A stretch of DNA of 31,902 bases, taken from positions 1 to 31,902 of the forward strand of contig JAAWCR010000227.1 of assembly GCA_022793355.1 (NCBI GenBank), in the 5' to 3' direction. The stretch's first letter is position 1. Each line of letters begins with the position of its first letter. Shown here piece after piece: positions 30,790 to 31,902 of this stretch. Origin of the DNA: Lawsonibacter sp. (GTDB lineage Bacteria > Bacillota > Clostridia > Oscillospirales > Oscillospiraceae). A program made the translations under genes and the position numbers. The notes beneath the pieces were generated by a model. That model saw only the letters and a program-made list of their open reading frames with translations. It searched no databases and was not told the DNA's origin.

Positions 30790-31254
30790 ACATGGTTGCT
30801 GTACCTCTCTTCGGATTTCTCCCGATATGTGCGGCGAACATGGGAACTTGTCTTAGCGGCATAGCGGTCATTCATCAGACCACTAATTTGGATTTCCATA
30901 TTTTAGGTGCAATCCGGAACCGCATAGGTATCTGCATCAGAACCACCGGGAAAAGTTCTTGCCAATCACACAGTTTATTTTTCCAAGTTCTATGTCGCTC
31001 TCCATCCGCTGAAACTCCGGACGGGTTTCCTCTGTTATGCCTGGGCGGCCATCGTCCACATAAAAATCCACTCGTTTGTATTCTTCCCGGTCAAATTTAT
31101 CTTCGAGAAACGCCAGGATAATTTTTCGCTGATTGGTCACACTTAGGGATTCGTCGCATCCATCGTCTTTGAACAACCGGATATATGCCGCAATGCCCCA
31201 AAACATGTATTTTTTCGCCTCTGTTGGTACACCAGACGTTCTGATTCTGGCCAT
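30790..31254 (-). pseudogene. Large serine recombinase, truncated and frameshifted
   Basis: The first 105 codons read AAYIRLFKDDGCDESLSVTN, a serine-recombinase catalytic domain (the usual Y-x-R-x-S nucleophile Ser is not obvious, with YIRLFKDD in place of YxRxSxDD). FYVDDGRPGITEETRPEFQR and VIGKNFSRWF follow, then the frame stops. A second frame (30899-30780) carries LMNDRYAAKTSSHVRRTYRE, the next part of the same family, and ends near the palindrome. The zinc-ribbon and DNA-binding domains are missing, so it cannot be active. Confidence 0.82.
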
Positions 31255-31315
31255 CGCTTTTCGGAGCCTCCTTTCAGCTCCTTGCTACCCTCAAAATTAC
31301 GGCGCCTTATTTCTG

Positions 31316-31579
31316 TTAAATTCCGCTATTTTTTAACTTCATGAAGTAGGACTTCAGCTTTATAGACAGCGGTTTTTCCTCATCGTGAAATAGAAGCCTT
31401 ACGGGCGTATTGCCAACCCGAAAGAGATATGGGTTGCCCACTTGCGCCAGATAACTCTCCAGCCGTTGTGCCGGGGTCTCCCCTTCTATTGTTACATCAA
31501 GCAGATCCGCTAAGGTATCGGACCCTATCTCCGCAACACTCTCTTTTGACAGATTCTCGAGAATCTTCTTGTCAACCAT
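31316..31579 (-). CDS. Small conserved mobile-element-associated protein
   Basis: The 87-residue protein MVDKKILENLSKESVAEIGS continues with TLADLLDVTIEGETPAQRLE and NPYLFRVGNTPVRLLFHDEE. I recall similar short proteins directly upstream of large serine recombinases on clostridial integrative elements, but have no functional name for it. The ATG at 31579 has AGGAGG eight bases upstream. It lies 62 bases before the recombinase relic, in the same direction, so it probably survives from the same element. Confidence 0.6.
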   Translation of the reverse strand: MVDKKILENLSKESVAEIGSDTLADLLDVTIEGETPAQRLESYLAQVGNPYLFRVGNTPVRLLFHDEEKPLSIKLKSYFMKLKNSGI

Positions 31580-31768
31580 ACCGAACACCTCCTAACTGTT
31601 CTTATGTTCTCGATACAGTTGATATTCGTTTTGAGAAAGTAGACAAGTGAACACCGGTTACAGTAACCCAAAACTGAGATTGGCGTTGACCGGGTTTCTA
31701 CCGATTCAACACCTTACAATACATGAAGTGCAATGTACTATTCGTAGGTACATTGCCCCAGCTTGTCG
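31580..31768. other. Intergenic region with two short inverted repeats
   Basis: GGTTACAGTAACC is a near-perfect palindrome at 31656-31668, a possible operator or recombination core for the adjacent element. GCAATGTAC (31730-31738) and GTACATTGC (31748-31756) are exact inverted repeats with a nine-base spacer. The left end of the IS1182-like element must lie in this stretch but I cannot fix it. Confidence 0.45.
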
Positions 31769-31796
31769 AAAAAGTCTGCCTACCGGCAGACTTTTT
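31769..31796. terminator. Bidirectional terminator-like hairpin near the IS end
   Basis: AAAAAGTCTGCC and GGCAGACTTTTT pair perfectly over 12 bp around TACC. With A and T runs on both flanks it can terminate transcription in either direction, shielding the transposase gene from outside read-through. Confidence 0.75.
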
Positions 31797-31836
31797 CATG
31801 TAAAGATGATAAAATAGGGAGTAAGGGGTGAGGAAT

Positions 31837-31902
31837 ATGTTGGAGCGAGGGAAAAATGAGCGAGGGGTTATAGAAATGGTGGATACAGAAAGTCTGGTGC
31901 CA
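31837..31902 (+). CDS. IS1182-like transposase, 5' end only
   Basis: Twenty-two codons to the window edge read MLERGKNERGVIEMVDTESL then VP, behind an AAGGGGTGAGG ribosome site. This resembles the start of IS1182-family DDE transposases (short charged lead, then I-E-M-x-x-x-x-x-LVP before KDHLLR). Continuation lies outside the window, so completeness cannot be judged. Confidence 0.6.
   Translation, partial: MLERGKNERGVIEMVDTESLVP

Noticed and set aside
1..31902. CRISPR array, tRNA or rRNA genes
   Set aside because: No spaced direct-repeat array and no cloverleaf or rRNA signature was noticed by eye on either strand.

Overview
The window looks like a chromosome segment from a motile, moderately GC-rich gut-type clostridium. 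Oscillospiraceae relatives such as Flavonifractor, Pseudoflavonifractor or Intestinimonas are the best guess. The grounds are the frr-uppS-cdsA order, an FMN riboswitch in front of a RibU-type riboflavin permease, clostridial flagellin ends, and GTA-GGGG/CCCC-TAC hairpin repeats. This placement is inference; no 16S or other taxonomic marker is present.

Layout. (1) 1-3.4 kb is a housekeeping block: start of cdsA, uppS, frr and pyrH on the minus strand, then a divergent FMN-riboswitch-controlled ribU on the plus strand. (2) 3.4-4.5 kb is an insertion-sequence graveyard with an IS5-like scrap and an IS4-family transposase broken by frameshifts and an internal deletion. (3) 4.6-30.3 kb is an island of 17 recognised genes plus one doubtful small frame, all on the minus strand. 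It starts at a flagellin gene and ends at phosphonopyruvate decarboxylase. (4) 30.6-31.9 kb holds the sigma-28-type flagellin promoter, a perfect 24-bp inverted repeat, a truncated large serine recombinase, a small mobile-element-type gene and the start of an IS1182-like transposase.

In transcription order the island reads: flagellin; a large sulfotransferase-like protein; a CysC-like kinase; a PHP phosphoesterase; a ribulose-phosphate-3-epimerase-like protein; an IspD/TarI-like cytidylyltransferase; a TarJ-like zinc dehydrogenase; a GT32-like glycosyltransferase; a GT2 glycosyltransferase; a four-domain GT2/Rossmann/alpha-toroid/methyltransferase protein; a Rossmann-methyltransferase; a TagF-like/Rossmann/methyltransferase fusion; an ornithine-cyclodeaminase-family protein; an alkaline-phosphatase-superfamily protein with a Rossmann tail; a nucleotidyltransferase-aminotransferase fusion (PntC type); a three-domain PEP mutase; an iron alcohol dehydrogenase; and phosphonopyruvate decarboxylase.

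How the genes may work together (inference from families and context). PEP mutase, decarboxylase and Fe-alcohol dehydrogenase would make 2-hydroxyethylphosphonate. The PntC-linked aminotransferase could make 2-aminoethylphosphonate from the same aldehyde. Fused cytidylyltransferases would activate these as CMP esters. A second module (epimerase, cytidylyltransferase, dehydrogenase) would make a CDP-alditol. Glycosyltransferases and a TagF-like transferase would build and decorate a glycan, with methyl and possibly sulfate groups. I see no flippase, polymerase, undecaprenyl-phosphate sugar transferase or hydrophobic membrane protein in the island, and it runs co-directionally from flagellin. 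My leading hypothesis is therefore a cytoplasmic flagellin-glycosylation system that attaches a phosphonate-bearing, CDP-activated decoration. Six of its enzymes carry the same type of small Rossmann module (GxGxxG, then FVDNDP, then GKEVIS-like), the most unusual recurring signal here.

Base composition is stepped by eye: GC-rich at 22.5-30.3 kb, intermediate at 17.5-22.5 and 4.6-8.8 kb, and clearly AT-rich at 8.8-17.5 kb. This suggests assembly from more than one source.
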